Assembly: GCF_009617595.1 (NCBI RefSeq)
Contig: NZ_WIXK01000001.1
Location: 124,001 to 188,000, forward strand
Reading direction: 5' to 3'
Length of the DNA: 64,000 nucleotides
Origin: Tritonibacter aquimaris
GTDB lineage: Bacteria; Pseudomonadota; Alphaproteobacteria; Rhodobacterales; Rhodobacteraceae
Shown: positions 1-8,696 of the stretch, one piece after another
How positions within the stretch are numbered: position 1 is the first letter of the stretch
Layout of the letters: the number at the start of each line of letters is the position of its first letter
Made by a program: the position numbers and the translations under genes
Notes under the pieces: generated by a model
What the model was told of the DNA's origin: nothing
The model's database searches: none
The model's input: only the letters and a program-made list of their open reading frames with translations

Positions 1-1471
1 CGGCGAATTTCTCCACCTCCGCCTTTTCACCTGACAACCAACGCGCTGAGGTGAATTGAGACTGTTCAAACCGCACCGGCAGCCCGTATTCCATCTCAAT
101 GCGCGACGCGAGCACTTCAAACTGCAGCGCGCCAACAACCCCCACGATAAAGCCCGAGCCAATCGCGGGTTTGAACACTTTGGCCGCGCCTTCTTCGGCA
201 AATTGCATCAGCGCTTTTTCCAGATGTTTTGCCTTCATCGGATCGCCCGCGCGAACGCCTTGCAAGAGTTCCGGCGCAAAGGACGGAATGCCAGACACGC
301 GCAGCGCTTCGCCTTCGGTCAGCGTATCACCAATGCGCAATTGTCCGTGGTTGGGGATGCCGATGATATCACCCGCCCAGGCCTCTTCGGCCAATTCGCG
401 GTCTGAGGCCAGAAACAGCACCGGGTTGGAAATCGCCATCGGTTTCTTGGTGCGCACATGGGTCAGTTTCATGCCGCGTTTGAAATGGCCGCTGGCCATG
501 CGCACAAAGGCAACGCGGTCGCGGTGTTTTGGGTCCATATTGGCCTGAACCTTGAACACAAAGCCCGCAACTTTCTTTTCCTCAGGGGCGATTTCGCGCG
601 GCTGCGCCGATTGCACCTGCGGCTCTGGCCCATAGGTGGAAATGCCGTTCATCAGCTCTTTGACACCAAAGGAGTTGATCGCCGAGCCAAACCAGATCGG
701 GGTCATATGCCCCTCAAGCACCGCCTGCGGATCAAGCGTGGGCAGCAGCTCCTTGGCCATCTCGACCTCTTCGAGCAGCTTTTCAAGCAGATGCTCGGGC
801 ACATGTTCCGCCAGTTTGGGATCATCAAGCCCGTCGATTTCAATGGTCTCAGCCACCTTGTTACGATCGGCGCGATCCATCAGTTCCAGCCGGTCGCGCA
901 GCATGTCGTAACAGCCGATAAATTCACGGCCGACCCCAATGGGCCAGGAAGCGGGCGTCACATCAATCGCCAGATTTTCCTGAATCTCATCAATGATATC
1001 AAAGGTCTCGCGGCTTTCGCGGTCCATTTTGTTACAAAACGTCAGGATCGGAAGGTCGCGCAGGCGGCAAACTTCAAACAGTTTCTGCGTCTGGCTTTCC
1101 ACGCCCTTCGCGCCGTCGATCACCATCACCGCCGCATCCACCGCTGTCAGCGTGCGATAAGTGTCTTCCGAGAAATCGGAGTGGCCCGGCGTGTCCACCA
1201 GATTGAAGCGGAATCCTTCAAAATCAAACGACATCGCAGAGGCCGAAACCGAGATCCCACGGTCCTTTTCCATCTGCATAAAGTCAGAGCGGGTACGCCG
1301 CGCTTCGCCCTTGGCGCGCACCTGTCCCGCCATCTGAATAGCACCGCCATAAAGCAGGAACTTTTCCGTCAGCGTGGTTTTACCTGCATCCGGGTGCGAA
1401 ATGATCGCAAACGTCCGGCGACGGGCAATTTCAGGCGGCAATTCGGGGCGATTTGTAGCGGTGTCCAACAT
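1..1471 (-). CDS. prfC: Peptide chain release factor 3 (partial, C-terminus outside window)
   Basis: Class II release factor RF3, a translational GTPase that removes RF1/RF2 from the ribosome after peptide release. Translating the minus strand from the ATG at 1471 gives a clear translation-factor G domain: the P-loop HPDAGKTT at residues 26-33, a switch I region with RGISVS near 71-76, and DTPGH at 93-97. About 490 codons are in the window; family members have about 530, so roughly the last 40 residues lie beyond base 1. The start follows a terminator for the upstream phasin-like gene, so it is probably transcribed separately. The assignment to RF3 rather than EF-G or LepA rests on the N-terminal sequence and is firm. 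Confidence 0.95.
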   Translation of the reverse strand, partial: MLDTATNRPELPPEIARRRTFAIISHPDAGKTTLTEKFLLYGGAIQMAGQVRAKGEARRTRSDFMQMEKDRGISVSASAMSFDFEGFRFNLVDTPGHSDFSEDTYRTLTAVDAAVMVIDGAKGVESQTQKLFEVCRLRDLPILTFCNKMDRESRETFDIIDEIQENLAIDVTPASWPIGVGREFIGCYDMLRDRLELMDRADRNKVAETIEIDGLDDPKLAEHVPEHLLEKLLEEVEMAKELLPTLDPQAVLEGHMTPIWFGSAINSFGVKELMNGISTYGPEPQVQSAQPREIAPEEKKVAGFVFKVQANMDPKHRDRVAFVRMASGHFKRGMKLTHVRTKKPMAISNPVLFLASDRELAEEAWAGDIIGIPNHGQLRIGDTLTEGEALRVSGIPSFAPELLQGVRAGDPMKAKHLEKALMQFAEEGAAKVFKPAIGSGFIVGVVGALQFEVLASRIEMEYGLPVRFEQSQFTSARWLSGEKAEVEKFA

Positions 1472-1508
1472 GAGCGCGGATATAGGTAGTTTTCAGGCGA
1501 TGAGCAAG

Positions 1509-1543
1509 AAAAAGCCCCCACGCAAACGGCAGGGGGCTTTTAT
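1509..1543 (-). terminator. Rho-independent terminator after the phasin-like gene
   Basis: A perfect 9-bp stem (AAAGCCCCC at 1511-1519 with GGGGGCTTT at 1532-1540) is followed on the minus strand by five T residues. It lies between the phasin-like gene and prfC, both on the minus strand. Confidence 0.85.
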
Positions 1544-1564
1544 CCAAGCTTGTGCGAAACGGCG

Positions 1565-1975
1565 TCAGCAGCCGCAGTCGTCTTTTTTGCGCACGGCCTG
1601 TGCCTGCTGGCTGAGCCAGAAAGAATAGCTGACAAAGATATTGTCGATCAATTCCAGCGTCTGTGTGGTCTGTTTGCTCATCTGGGCTGAGGCCTGTAGC
1701 GCGATATTGTTCTGCCGGTCCACCAATTTCGAGGTGGTATCAGCGCCGGGCAGTTTAGAGGCATAGACCACCCAGTCTTTCCAATCTTCCTGCCATTGCT
1801 TTTGCATCTCAATGCTGCGCTGGCTCGCGCTCAGAAACAGCGACATCGCTTCAAACAATGTATCTGGCTTATCTGAATTTGCGGCCAGAACTGCGGCATC
1901 CTTCAACGTGTCAAAGGCCCGCATGCCGTTCTTGGCCTGTACTTCGCAGGGTTTTACGATGTGATCTTCAAACAT
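1565..1975 (-). CDS. Phasin-like small protein (putative PhaP)
   Basis: A 136-residue soluble, helix-rich protein without a signal peptide. Composition (many Q, K, A, S; heptad-like helices over residues 15-125) and position directly after a PHB-depolymerase-family gene suggest a phasin, a protein that coats polyhydroxyalkanoate granules. The C-terminus ends in a Cys-Gly-Cys tail, which is unusual. A strong ribosome binding site (AAGGAG) precedes the ATG, and only 35 nt separate it from the upstream depolymerase stop, so the two genes probably form an operon closed by the terminator at 1509-1543. I recognise the family by size, composition and context, not by a strict motif, so the function is likely but not certain. 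Confidence 0.6.
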   Translation of the reverse strand: MFEDHIVKPCEVQAKNGMRAFDTLKDAAVLAANSDKPDTLFEAMSLFLSASQRSIEMQKQWQEDWKDWVVYASKLPGADTTSKLVDRQNNIALQASAQMSKQTTQTLELIDNIFVSYSFWLSQQAQAVRKKDDCGC

Positions 1976-2010
1976 TGGTGGGCTCCTTTTCGAAGCAATA
2001 AAGCGGGGCG

Positions 2011-3066
2011 TTACAGTGAGGCCAGCTGCGACAGCATCCCATGGACTGCGCTGATCTGAACTGCGTTTTTGCTGTAATAATCAGGTTCGGGCGATTCCGT
2101 GTCGCTGTAGCCCCACCAATCCCAGCAGCCTTCGGGGTTTTGCGCCGCATTGGTATCGGCACCCACGGCCTGCGGGAACAGCAGGATAATGTTGTTGGCC
2201 TCTGCCATCTCAACATAGCCGGTGGTGGTGATATAGCGGGTGCCATAGGGGGGCTGATTGGCCTTGTCTGCCAGCCCGTTCACATAGTTCACATAGGAAT
2301 AGCCCTGTTTGCAGCCATGCATCACAATATGCACGCCCTTGGCTTCGGCTATGCCTTTGTCGACTTCCGAGGGGATATAGGCATAGCCGTATTTCGCCAT
2401 GCTGGCGCGCGCACCTTCTTCGCCCCAGAACGGCTCCTGTTCAAACTGCACATAGCGACCATGGGCCCGTTGCGCCGCTGGTTTCAGCTTGCCGTAGATA
2501 TGTTGCAACAGCTGGTGGGACTGAACAAAATCCCCCTTGTTGATATAGGGCGGCTTATTGGCCGCCAGGGGGCTGTCGGTGTCATTGACGGTGATAATCG
2601 AATGACCCGCAGGCACGGTGTCGTCATAGGCAATGTTTTTTTCCGGCACACCCAGCTCTGCATAAAAGTCGCGCGTTGCCGCAACCGAGACCGAGCGCAC
2701 CACCAGATCCTTGGAGCCAGTGAAGATATAAACCTTGTCATCGGTCAGGTTTTTCAGATCGTCGATATTTTCCGTACACCGCGCCTTTTCTGCAAGTTCC
2801 TTGCCATTGGGGGCAGTGTCTTTGGTCAGCGGATTCATTGCCACATAAAGCGCGTTCAACACATAGGCATCCGCAGGCTTATGGGCTGCGTGCATATAGC
2901 TTTCAACACAGCGATATGGCCCGCCGGCAATAACGCCCGCGCCAATGAAATCCGCCGAATGCGCCACATGCATCTGCACCGTCATAAAAGCGCCAGACGA
3001 GAGGCCAGAAATGGAATGCTGGCCCTGGGTTTTGAACTTGGGAAGAGTAGATGTTTCCAATCGCAT
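2011..3066 (-). CDS. PHB depolymerase family esterase (type II catalytic order, no signal peptide)
   Basis: An alpha/beta-hydrolase of 351 residues that probably hydrolyses poly(3-hydroxybutyrate) or its oligomers. The lipase box GLSSG lies at residues 21-25 (nucleophile Ser23); candidate acid and base residues are Asp120 (GSKD) and His155 (AGHS), and an oxyanion-hole motif HGC follows at about 250-252. A lipase box near the N-terminus with the oxyanion motif late is the type II arrangement of secreted PHB depolymerases, yet no export signal is visible, so an intracellular role next to the phasin-like gene is inferred. I chose the ATG at 3066, which has GGAG seven bases upstream; an in-frame ATG at 3093 has a weaker site. 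Confidence 0.82.
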   Translation of the reverse strand: MRLETSTLPKFKTQGQHSISGLSSGAFMTVQMHVAHSADFIGAGVIAGGPYRCVESYMHAAHKPADAYVLNALYVAMNPLTKDTAPNGKELAEKARCTENIDDLKNLTDDKVYIFTGSKDLVVRSVSVAATRDFYAELGVPEKNIAYDDTVPAGHSIITVNDTDSPLAANKPPYINKGDFVQSHQLLQHIYGKLKPAAQRAHGRYVQFEQEPFWGEEGARASMAKYGYAYIPSEVDKGIAEAKGVHIVMHGCKQGYSYVNYVNGLADKANQPPYGTRYITTTGYVEMAEANNIILLFPQAVGADTNAAQNPEGCWDWWGYSDTESPEPDYYSKNAVQISAVHGMLSQLASL

Positions 3067-3194
3067 CGAAATCTCCAAAACAAAACAGGGCATGCTGCAC
3101 CTGCAAAGTGACGATAGGTCTCGATCCGGCTCGCGTAAATCGACCCTCAGCTAAAGCAGCGCAAAAAATGGCGCTGTGGGATTTGATGCAACTT

Positions 3195-4196
3195 TTAGCC
3201 GCGCGATGCCTGTTTCAAGGCGGCGATTGCATCACCCCGTGGCAGTTGGCTTTTGCGGGGTTCCAGATAGGGCAGCTGATCCGCAGCCGTATGTTCCAAC
3301 ACCGCGGCAGAACATAGCGCAGGCGCAGTAAAAGGCGTCAACAGCAGGGTTTCTGCGGCAATCCCTTCGGCATAAATAATGTGATGGCGGTCAAACAGGA
3401 TCTGAAAGTAATCCACGTAACCCCCATCTTGCACCGTAACTGTGCTGCCATTGACCAGATCTGACGCACGTACCAGAATCTCAGGTGTGCCAAGGCCAAT
3501 ACTGTCGCTGCGCTGATACACCATCAGCCGGTGCTGCGGGCTGACAATCAGATCCTGCGCATTGTTGAGCGCACCTTTCTTGATCAGGATCGGTGCCAGA
3601 TTGCCCACGGCAGGTGCGGTGCTCTGCCCAATCCAGCGGATCTCGCGCGGGCCTTCATCGCGGGTCAACACCCGATCCCCCACCTTGAGATCTTCGATCT
3701 TGCACTGCGCACCGGTGGCCAGGGTGATATGGGTGCCCCGGCTAAAAGACGCGCTGGCGAGCTGCGCCAGTTTCTGGTGCTGCGTGTGGCGATTGGCTGC
3801 CACCAATGTATAGCCCTGATCTGCACGCAACGGCGCCAGCGGCAGCAGATAGATCTCGGCAATCATCCCGTCGCCATCCACTTCCACGGCGGAAACCACC
3901 TCAACATTGGGGCCAACCGCAGGCATCAATGTCACTACGCAATCCAGATGCAGCCGCGCGCCTGCGCGCCCCATATCGGTGTCTTTGGCGATTGAAATCG
4001 TGCCATCGGGGCAGGCGTCCAGCGCCAGCCGCCCCATCACGCTTTTGGCCAAGAGCTGATAGGTGTCATCGAGCACCAGGTCTTCATAGATGCCAAAGGC
4101 ATCGCCAAGGTTCGCGCCCGTTTCTACAAAAAACTGATCGGCGCGATAGGCGAGTGTAGACAGTGAAGAGGTGGACAGTGATGAAGTAACAGCCAT
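3195..4196 (-). CDS. Hint-domain protein with Ser at the nucleophile position
   Basis: A 333-residue protein. Residues 1-145 form an uncharacterised beta-rich N-terminal region; residues 148-295 match the Hint (hedgehog/intein, Hint_2) domain common in Rhodobacteraceae: a SFSRGT start, an EDLKVGDRVLTRD block, EIRWIG, and the later SPQHRLMV, ILVRASDL and FDRHHIIYAEG blocks. Hint domains normally begin with Cys for N-S acyl shift; here the aligned residue is Ser150, so autoprocessing is altered or lost. Hint proteins are often tied to secretion of repeat proteins, but nothing nearby shows a partner. A second Hint protein is at 22521-23237. The family call is good; function is unknown. Confidence 0.75.
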   Translation of the reverse strand: MAVTSSLSTSSLSTLAYRADQFFVETGANLGDAFGIYEDLVLDDTYQLLAKSVMGRLALDACPDGTISIAKDTDMGRAGARLHLDCVVTLMPAVGPNVEVVSAVEVDGDGMIAEIYLLPLAPLRADQGYTLVAANRHTQHQKLAQLASASFSRGTHITLATGAQCKIEDLKVGDRVLTRDEGPREIRWIGQSTAPAVGNLAPILIKKGALNNAQDLIVSPQHRLMVYQRSDSIGLGTPEILVRASDLVNGSTVTVQDGGYVDYFQILFDRHHIIYAEGIAAETLLLTPFTAPALCSAAVLEHTAADQLPYLEPRKSQLPRGDAIAALKQASRG

Positions 4197-4400
4197 AACC
4201 CAGCGTATATTGGTGATCGGTGCCTGGCGTTTGATCCTAACGCCACAGGCTCTTTAAATCATTAATTTAAAAATGAGGCCATTTGCGGACCTTTGGCGGA
4301 TTTTTCTGTGGTGGCCCGCATCCGCGAGTTGTGACTGGCCATCGCGGCCATAGATATGCAAGGGTTCATGCAAACAATACGCGAACATATGGGGAATAAA

Positions 4401-5180
4401 ATGGATCTTGGTATTTCGGGCAAACGCGCTTTGGTCTGTGCAAGCAGCAAGGGTCTGGGTCTGGGCTGCGCCGAGGCGCTGGCAGAGGCGGGCGTGGATC
4501 TGGTGATGAACGCCCGCGGCAGTGACGCGCTTGAACAGGCGGCTGAAAATATTCGCAAAACCTATGGCGTTTCGGTCACCACCGTCGCCTGTGACATCAC
4601 CACAGATGAAGGCCGCGCCAAGGTTCTGGATGCGGCGGGGCAGATCGACATCCTTGTGACCAACGCAGGCGGCCCGCCTCCCGGCCTGTGGAGCGACTGG
4701 GACCGCGACGATTTCATTGCCGCCCTTGATGCCAATATGCTCACCCCGATTGCGCTGATGAAGGCGCTGTTGCCCGCAATGATCGATCGCGGCTGGGGAC
4801 GGGTGGTCAATATCACCTCACAATCTGTGAAAGCGCCGATTGCGGTGCTTGGCCTGTCAAATTCCGCCCGCGCTGGGCTCACCGGTTATGTGGCAGGCAC
4901 CGCCCGTCAGGTTGCAGCGCATGGTGTTACCATCAACAACCTGCTGCCCGGCATCCACGCCACCGATCGCGCGGTGTCGCTTGATACGGGTGTCTCCAGC
5001 CAGCAGGGGATCAGCCTTGATCAGGCCAAGGCCCAACGCGAAGCCACCATTCCCGCCCATCGCTATGGCACCCGTCAGGAATTTGGTGCTACCTGCGCGT
5101 TTATGTGTTCCCAGCACGCTGGCTTTATGGTTGGCCAGAACATCTTGCTGGATGGCGGTGCCACCAACGCGACACTGTAA
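4401..5180 (+). CDS. SDR family oxidoreductase lacking the YxxxK pair
   Basis: A 259-residue Rossmann-fold short-chain dehydrogenase/reductase, similar to 3-oxoacyl-ACP reductases. The nucleotide-binding glycine motif ASSKGLGLG is at about residues 13-21, followed by NAGG and the catalytic-region SQS. Where classical enzymes have Tyr-x-x-x-Lys this protein reads SNSAR, so both canonical catalytic residues are replaced; from memory a distinct SDR subfamily shares an LSN(A/S)xR sequence there. The ATG at 4401 has GGGGA at good spacing. The alkylation repair gene starts 2 nt after its stop, implying co-transcription. Substrate is unknown. Confidence 0.85.
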   Translation: MDLGISGKRALVCASSKGLGLGCAEALAEAGVDLVMNARGSDALEQAAENIRKTYGVSVTTVACDITTDEGRAKVLDAAGQIDILVTNAGGPPPGLWSDWDRDDFIAALDANMLTPIALMKALLPAMIDRGWGRVVNITSQSVKAPIAVLGLSNSARAGLTGYVAGTARQVAAHGVTINNLLPGIHATDRAVSLDTGVSSQQGISLDQAKAQREATIPAHRYGTRQEFGATCAFMCSQHAGFMVGQNILLDGGATNATL

Positions 5181-5182
5181 TC

Positions 5183-6301
5183 ATGGACACCGGTTTTTCG
5201 CTGAAAGATCAGCTTTTTAACGAAGAAAAGACCCGCTATCTTGCGGGTCTGTTTGCGCCGGTTGCACCGGGGTTTGATGCAGGCAAATTCACCGATGATG
5301 TGATGTCGCGCCTTTTGGATCTGGAACTGAAAGAGCGCATCAACTGGATCGCCGAAACTCTGGGTACGCATCTGCCACAGCCCTTGCCAGAGCTTGCGCC
5401 CATTCTCACCGCAGCCTTGCCCGAACCGCTGGACCCGAGCCTGAGCGATGATGATTTTGGCGATTTCATCTTTGCTCCGATTGGTGAATTTATCGTGGCA
5501 CGCGGGCTGGACGATCACCCGGAATTGTCGCTGGATCTCATTTCTGAGGTCACCAAACGGTTCTCGATGGAATGGGCCATCCGCCCGTTTCTGAAACAAT
5601 GGACCGATCTGACCCTCGCGCGCATGGCCAAATGGGCTGAACATGAAAACTACCATGTGCGCCGCCTTGCCAGCGAAGGCACCCGCCCGCGTTTGCCCTG
5701 GGGCATGGCGGTGCCGCTGACACTGGATGCGCCGCTGCCCATTCTTGATGTGCTGCACCGTGATCCAACCCGCTATGTGACCCGTTCGGTTGCAAATCAC
5801 CTCAATGACATCTCCAAAAAACAGCCCGCACTGGTGCTGGATCGTCTGACGCGCTGGGCGGAACTTGGCCAGCAGGACACAAAGGAGCTGAAATGGATCA
5901 CCAACCACGCCCTGCGCGGTCTGGTCAAAGCGGGCGACCCCCGCGCGCTCCGCCTGCTTGGCTATGATCCCGATGTGGCGCTTGATGCGACGCTGACGCT
6001 GCAGGTGGATCGCGTGGCCATAGGTGACGCGCTGATGTTTGACTGCCAGCTGAGCGGAGATACGGATGCGCCGGTGCTGGTGGACTACATCATGCATTTC
6101 CCTACCAAAGGCGGCAAAACGCGCGTAAAAACCCACAAGCTGAAACAGGCCACGCTCAAAAATGGCGCGCTCAGCCTGAAAAAATCCCACCACCTCAAAG
6201 GCGGTGCCAGCACCTTTACCCTGGTGCCGGGGCCCCATCACATTGAACTGATGGTCAATGGTGTGGTGCGCGCAAAAGCCAGTTTTGAGCTGACAGAGTA
6301 G
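5183..6301 (+). CDS. DNA alkylation repair protein (AlkC/AlkD-like HEAT-repeat family)
   Basis: A 372-residue protein whose first 270 or so residues are alpha-helical repeats (for example HVRRLASEGTRPRLPW at about 157-172 and VTRSVANHLNDISK at about 200-213) typical of the AlkC/AlkD DNA glycosylase superfamily. These enzymes excise N3- and N7-alkylated purines. The final 90 residues look beta-rich and may be the Ig-like C-terminal extension described for some AlkC proteins. The ATG at 5183 begins 2 nt after the SDR stop, so the pair is probably one transcript. An upstream in-frame extension overlaps the SDR and was not used. The family call is confident; the lesion preference is inferred. Confidence 0.85.
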   Translation: MDTGFSLKDQLFNEEKTRYLAGLFAPVAPGFDAGKFTDDVMSRLLDLELKERINWIAETLGTHLPQPLPELAPILTAALPEPLDPSLSDDDFGDFIFAPIGEFIVARGLDDHPELSLDLISEVTKRFSMEWAIRPFLKQWTDLTLARMAKWAEHENYHVRRLASEGTRPRLPWGMAVPLTLDAPLPILDVLHRDPTRYVTRSVANHLNDISKKQPALVLDRLTRWAELGQQDTKELKWITNHALRGLVKAGDPRALRLLGYDPDVALDATLTLQVDRVAIGDALMFDCQLSGDTDAPVLVDYIMHFPTKGGKTRVKTHKLKQATLKNGALSLKKSHHLKGGASTFTLVPGPHHIELMVNGVVRAKASFELTE

Positions 6302-6411
6302 AAATAAACCAACGCAAATGGTCACGCTTGCGTGACTGTTTGCGCCCGGTGTTGCGGGGCCACACAAGGCACATTAGCTCCAGTTCCAATCACGACAGGA
6401 GCCAGCCCCCG

Positions 6412-7452
6412 ATGAAACATGAAAACGTTCAGAACTATTACGGCGAAGTGTTGCAAGGCAGCGATGATCTGCAAACCAATGCCTGCTGCAGCCCCGATGA
6501 TATGCCCGATTATGTCAAACGGGTGCTCTCTGACATCCACGACGATGTTCTGACGCGCTACTATGGCTGCGGCTTGATTGCGCCCTTGGCGCTGGAAGGC
6601 GCGCGCATTCTGGATCTTGGCTGTGGCGCGGGGCGTGACGTTTATGCGCTCTCCAAACTGGTGGGGGAAACCGGACGCGTTGTGGGCGTTGATATGACCG
6701 AGGCGCAGCTTGATGTGGCCCGACGCCATCAGGAGTATCACGCGGAAAAATTTGGCCACGCGCACTCTAACGTCGAATTTCACCACGGCTATATCGAAAA
6801 GCTCGATGAGCTTGATCTGGAGCCCGGCAGCTTTGACATCATTGTCTCAAACTGTGTGGTCAACCTTGCCACCGATAAGGCGGCGGTTCTGCGCGGCGCG
6901 GCGCATCTGCTCAAAGACGGCGGCGAGATGTATTTTTCAGATGTCTACGCCGACCGCCGCGTGCCAAGGGAAATGGCCGAGGATGAAGTGCTCTATGGCG
7001 AATGCCTCTCAGGCGCGCTGTATTGGAATGATTTCCTGTCGATCTCCAAGGCGTCCGGGTTTAACGACCCCCGCCTTGTCACCGCGCGGCCTTTGACCAT
7101 TGAAAACCCGGTGCTGGAACAACGGGTTGCGCCGCTTTCTTTTGTGTCGGCCACCTACCGTCTGTTCAAACTCGCAGCACTTGAACCGGCCTGCGAAGAT
7201 TACGGTCAGGCGGTGATTTACAAAGGCACGGTAGAACACGCACCACATGAATTTATCCTCGACAGCCATCATGTGATCCCCAAGGGCAAGGTGTTTCCCG
7301 TCTGTGGCAACACTTGGATGATGCTGCGCGATACGCGCTTTGCCGATCATTTTGATTTTATCGGCGATTTTGAAACCCACCACGGTATTTTTGAAGGCTG
7401 CGGTGGAGATGCGCCTTTTAACTTTGATGCGGACGGTGTTGCGTGCTGCTGA
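6412..7452 (+). CDS. arsM: Arsenite S-adenosylmethionine methyltransferase
   Basis: A 346-residue SAM-dependent methyltransferase that methylates As(III), a detoxification step that can yield volatile methylarsenicals. The SAM-binding motif DLGCGAGRD lies at 68-76. Conserved cysteines fit the ArsM family: a Cys-Cys pair at 25-26, Cys53 (YYGCG), and one each in SNCVVN and YGECLSG. The C-terminal extension carries FPVCGNTW and FEGCGG and ends with Cys-Cys. AGGAG lies about 10 nt before the ATG. No arsR, arsB or arsC gene is adjacent, so regulation by a local arsenic repressor is not evident. Confidence 0.9.
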   Translation: MKHENVQNYYGEVLQGSDDLQTNACCSPDDMPDYVKRVLSDIHDDVLTRYYGCGLIAPLALEGARILDLGCGAGRDVYALSKLVGETGRVVGVDMTEAQLDVARRHQEYHAEKFGHAHSNVEFHHGYIEKLDELDLEPGSFDIIVSNCVVNLATDKAAVLRGAAHLLKDGGEMYFSDVYADRRVPREMAEDEVLYGECLSGALYWNDFLSISKASGFNDPRLVTARPLTIENPVLEQRVAPLSFVSATYRLFKLAALEPACEDYGQAVIYKGTVEHAPHEFILDSHHVIPKGKVFPVCGNTWMMLRDTRFADHFDFIGDFETHHGIFEGCGGDAPFNFDADGVACC

Positions 7453-7521
7453 TCTTGCGCGCGTTTCACCGGGTTGATAATGCTGAGTGATTGCCATCAA
7501 CCGCAGGATTGAAACGCCGCA

Positions 7522-8619
7522 ATGAATACTGCTCTTACTGATCCGCTTGTTGCCCCGCGGTTGGAAATCCGCAACCTGCATCGGGAATTTGATGGCAGAA
7601 CCGTTGTGGACGATGTGTCCATGACGCTGGAAGCCGGGAAGGTGACCTGCCTTCTTGGCCCTTCGGGTTGCGGCAAATCCACCACGCTGCGCATAATTGC
7701 GGGCGTGGAAATGCAAGACAGCGGCGAAATCTATGTGGATGGCAAGCTGGTCTGTGACACCATGTTCCGCGTCCCGCCCGAACGGCGCGAAATCGGGTTG
7801 ATGTTTCAGGATTTTGCCCTGTTTCCCCATCTCAGCGTCGCGGATAACGTTGCCTTTGGCCTGCGCGGCAGCCGCGACGAAAAACGCGCCCGGGTAAAAG
7901 AGCTTTTGGAGCGGGTGTCGCTCACCCGTTATATTGATGAATACCCGCACGAGCTGTCAGGCGGCGAACAACAGCGGGTCGCCTTGGCGCGTGCGCTGGC
8001 GCCAAAGCCACGCATCATGCTGATGGATGAGCCGTTTTCGGGCCTTGATAACCGGCTGCGCGACGGCATTCGTGATGAAACGCTCAGCCTGTTGAAAGAA
8101 GAAGACACCGCCGTGCTTTTGGTCACCCATGAGCCGGAAGAGGCCATGCGTATGGCCGATGACATCGCGCTGATGCGCCGGGGCAAGATTGTGCAGCAGG
8201 GCGCGCCCTATAACGTCTATACCCGCCCGGTTGATAAGGCGAGCATGGCTTTTTTCAGTGATGTCAATGTTTTGGAAGCGGTTGTTCAAGGCGCAATTGT
8301 TGAAACGCCATTTGGCCAGTTTCTGGCACCGGGCCATGCGGATGGCACCGCGGTTGAGATCGTGTTTCGCCCCCAGCATGTGCGCATTGATTTTGATCGC
8401 AACGGTCGCGGCCCATTGCCCACCGCCTCAGATGGGGTGGCGGCGCGCGCGCAGGTGGTGCGGGCGCGGTTTTTAGGCCATGAAAGCCTGGTTGAATTTC
8501 GCATGGATCACGATGGCTCCATCCTCAAGGCGGTGGTGCCCAATGTGTTTATTCCTGAACCGGACCGGGTGTTGTGGCTGACGGTGCCGCGCAACCGCTG
8601 TTTTGTATTTGAGGTCTGA
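7522..8619 (+). CDS. ABC transporter ATP-binding protein, iron(III)/FbpC type, orphan
   Basis: A 365-residue ATPase of the CUT1/FbpC type: Walker A GPSGCGKST at 46-54, Q-loop in MFQDFALFP, signature LSGGEQQR, Walker B IMLMDEP, and switch His in LLVTHEPEEA. Residues from about 245 form a TOBE-like C-terminal regulatory region. FbpC-type proteins usually power ferric iron, sulfate, molybdate or spermidine uptake; here no permease or binding protein is adjacent, so it must serve subunits encoded elsewhere or a transporter lost from this site. It follows arsM by 69 nt. A copy of the 3'-flanking repeat lies 45 nt after the stop. Confidence 0.88.
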   Translation: MNTALTDPLVAPRLEIRNLHREFDGRTVVDDVSMTLEAGKVTCLLGPSGCGKSTTLRIIAGVEMQDSGEIYVDGKLVCDTMFRVPPERREIGLMFQDFALFPHLSVADNVAFGLRGSRDEKRARVKELLERVSLTRYIDEYPHELSGGEQQRVALARALAPKPRIMLMDEPFSGLDNRLRDGIRDETLSLLKEEDTAVLLVTHEPEEAMRMADDIALMRRGKIVQQGAPYNVYTRPVDKASMAFFSDVNVLEAVVQGAIVETPFGQFLAPGHADGTAVEIVFRPQHVRIDFDRNGRGPLPTASDGVAARAQVVRARFLGHESLVEFRMDHDGSILKAVVPNVFIPEPDRVLWLTVPRNRCFVFEV

Positions 8620-8664
8620 AACAGCACCTCTTGCGGCCCGCCAAAAAGCGCCCTGACGGGCGCT

Positions 8665-8696
8665 GCCTCCGGCGGGAGTATTTTTAAAAAGGTGAA
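8665..8696 (+). repeat. 3'-flanking repeat, copy 1
   Basis: The motif begins GCCTCCGGCGGGAGTA and continues with TTTTTAAAAAGGTGAA. CTCC and GGAG can pair around a GGCG loop and are followed by a T-rich run, resembling a weak terminator. It lies downstream of the ABC ATPase in the same orientation and overlaps the end of the convergent WYL regulator gene. Three further copies occur in the window. Confidence 0.8.

Noticed and set aside
458-1489. 343-codon open frame on the plus strand
   Set aside because: Shadow of prfC on the minus strand, whose translation gives an unmistakable GTPase.
2041-3111. 356-codon plus-strand frame
   Set aside because: Antisense shadow of the PHB depolymerase gene; no recognisable domain.
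5075-6367. 430-codon minus-strand frame
   Set aside because: Shadow of the alkylation repair gene; composition rich in His/Arg/Gln, typical of antisense frames.
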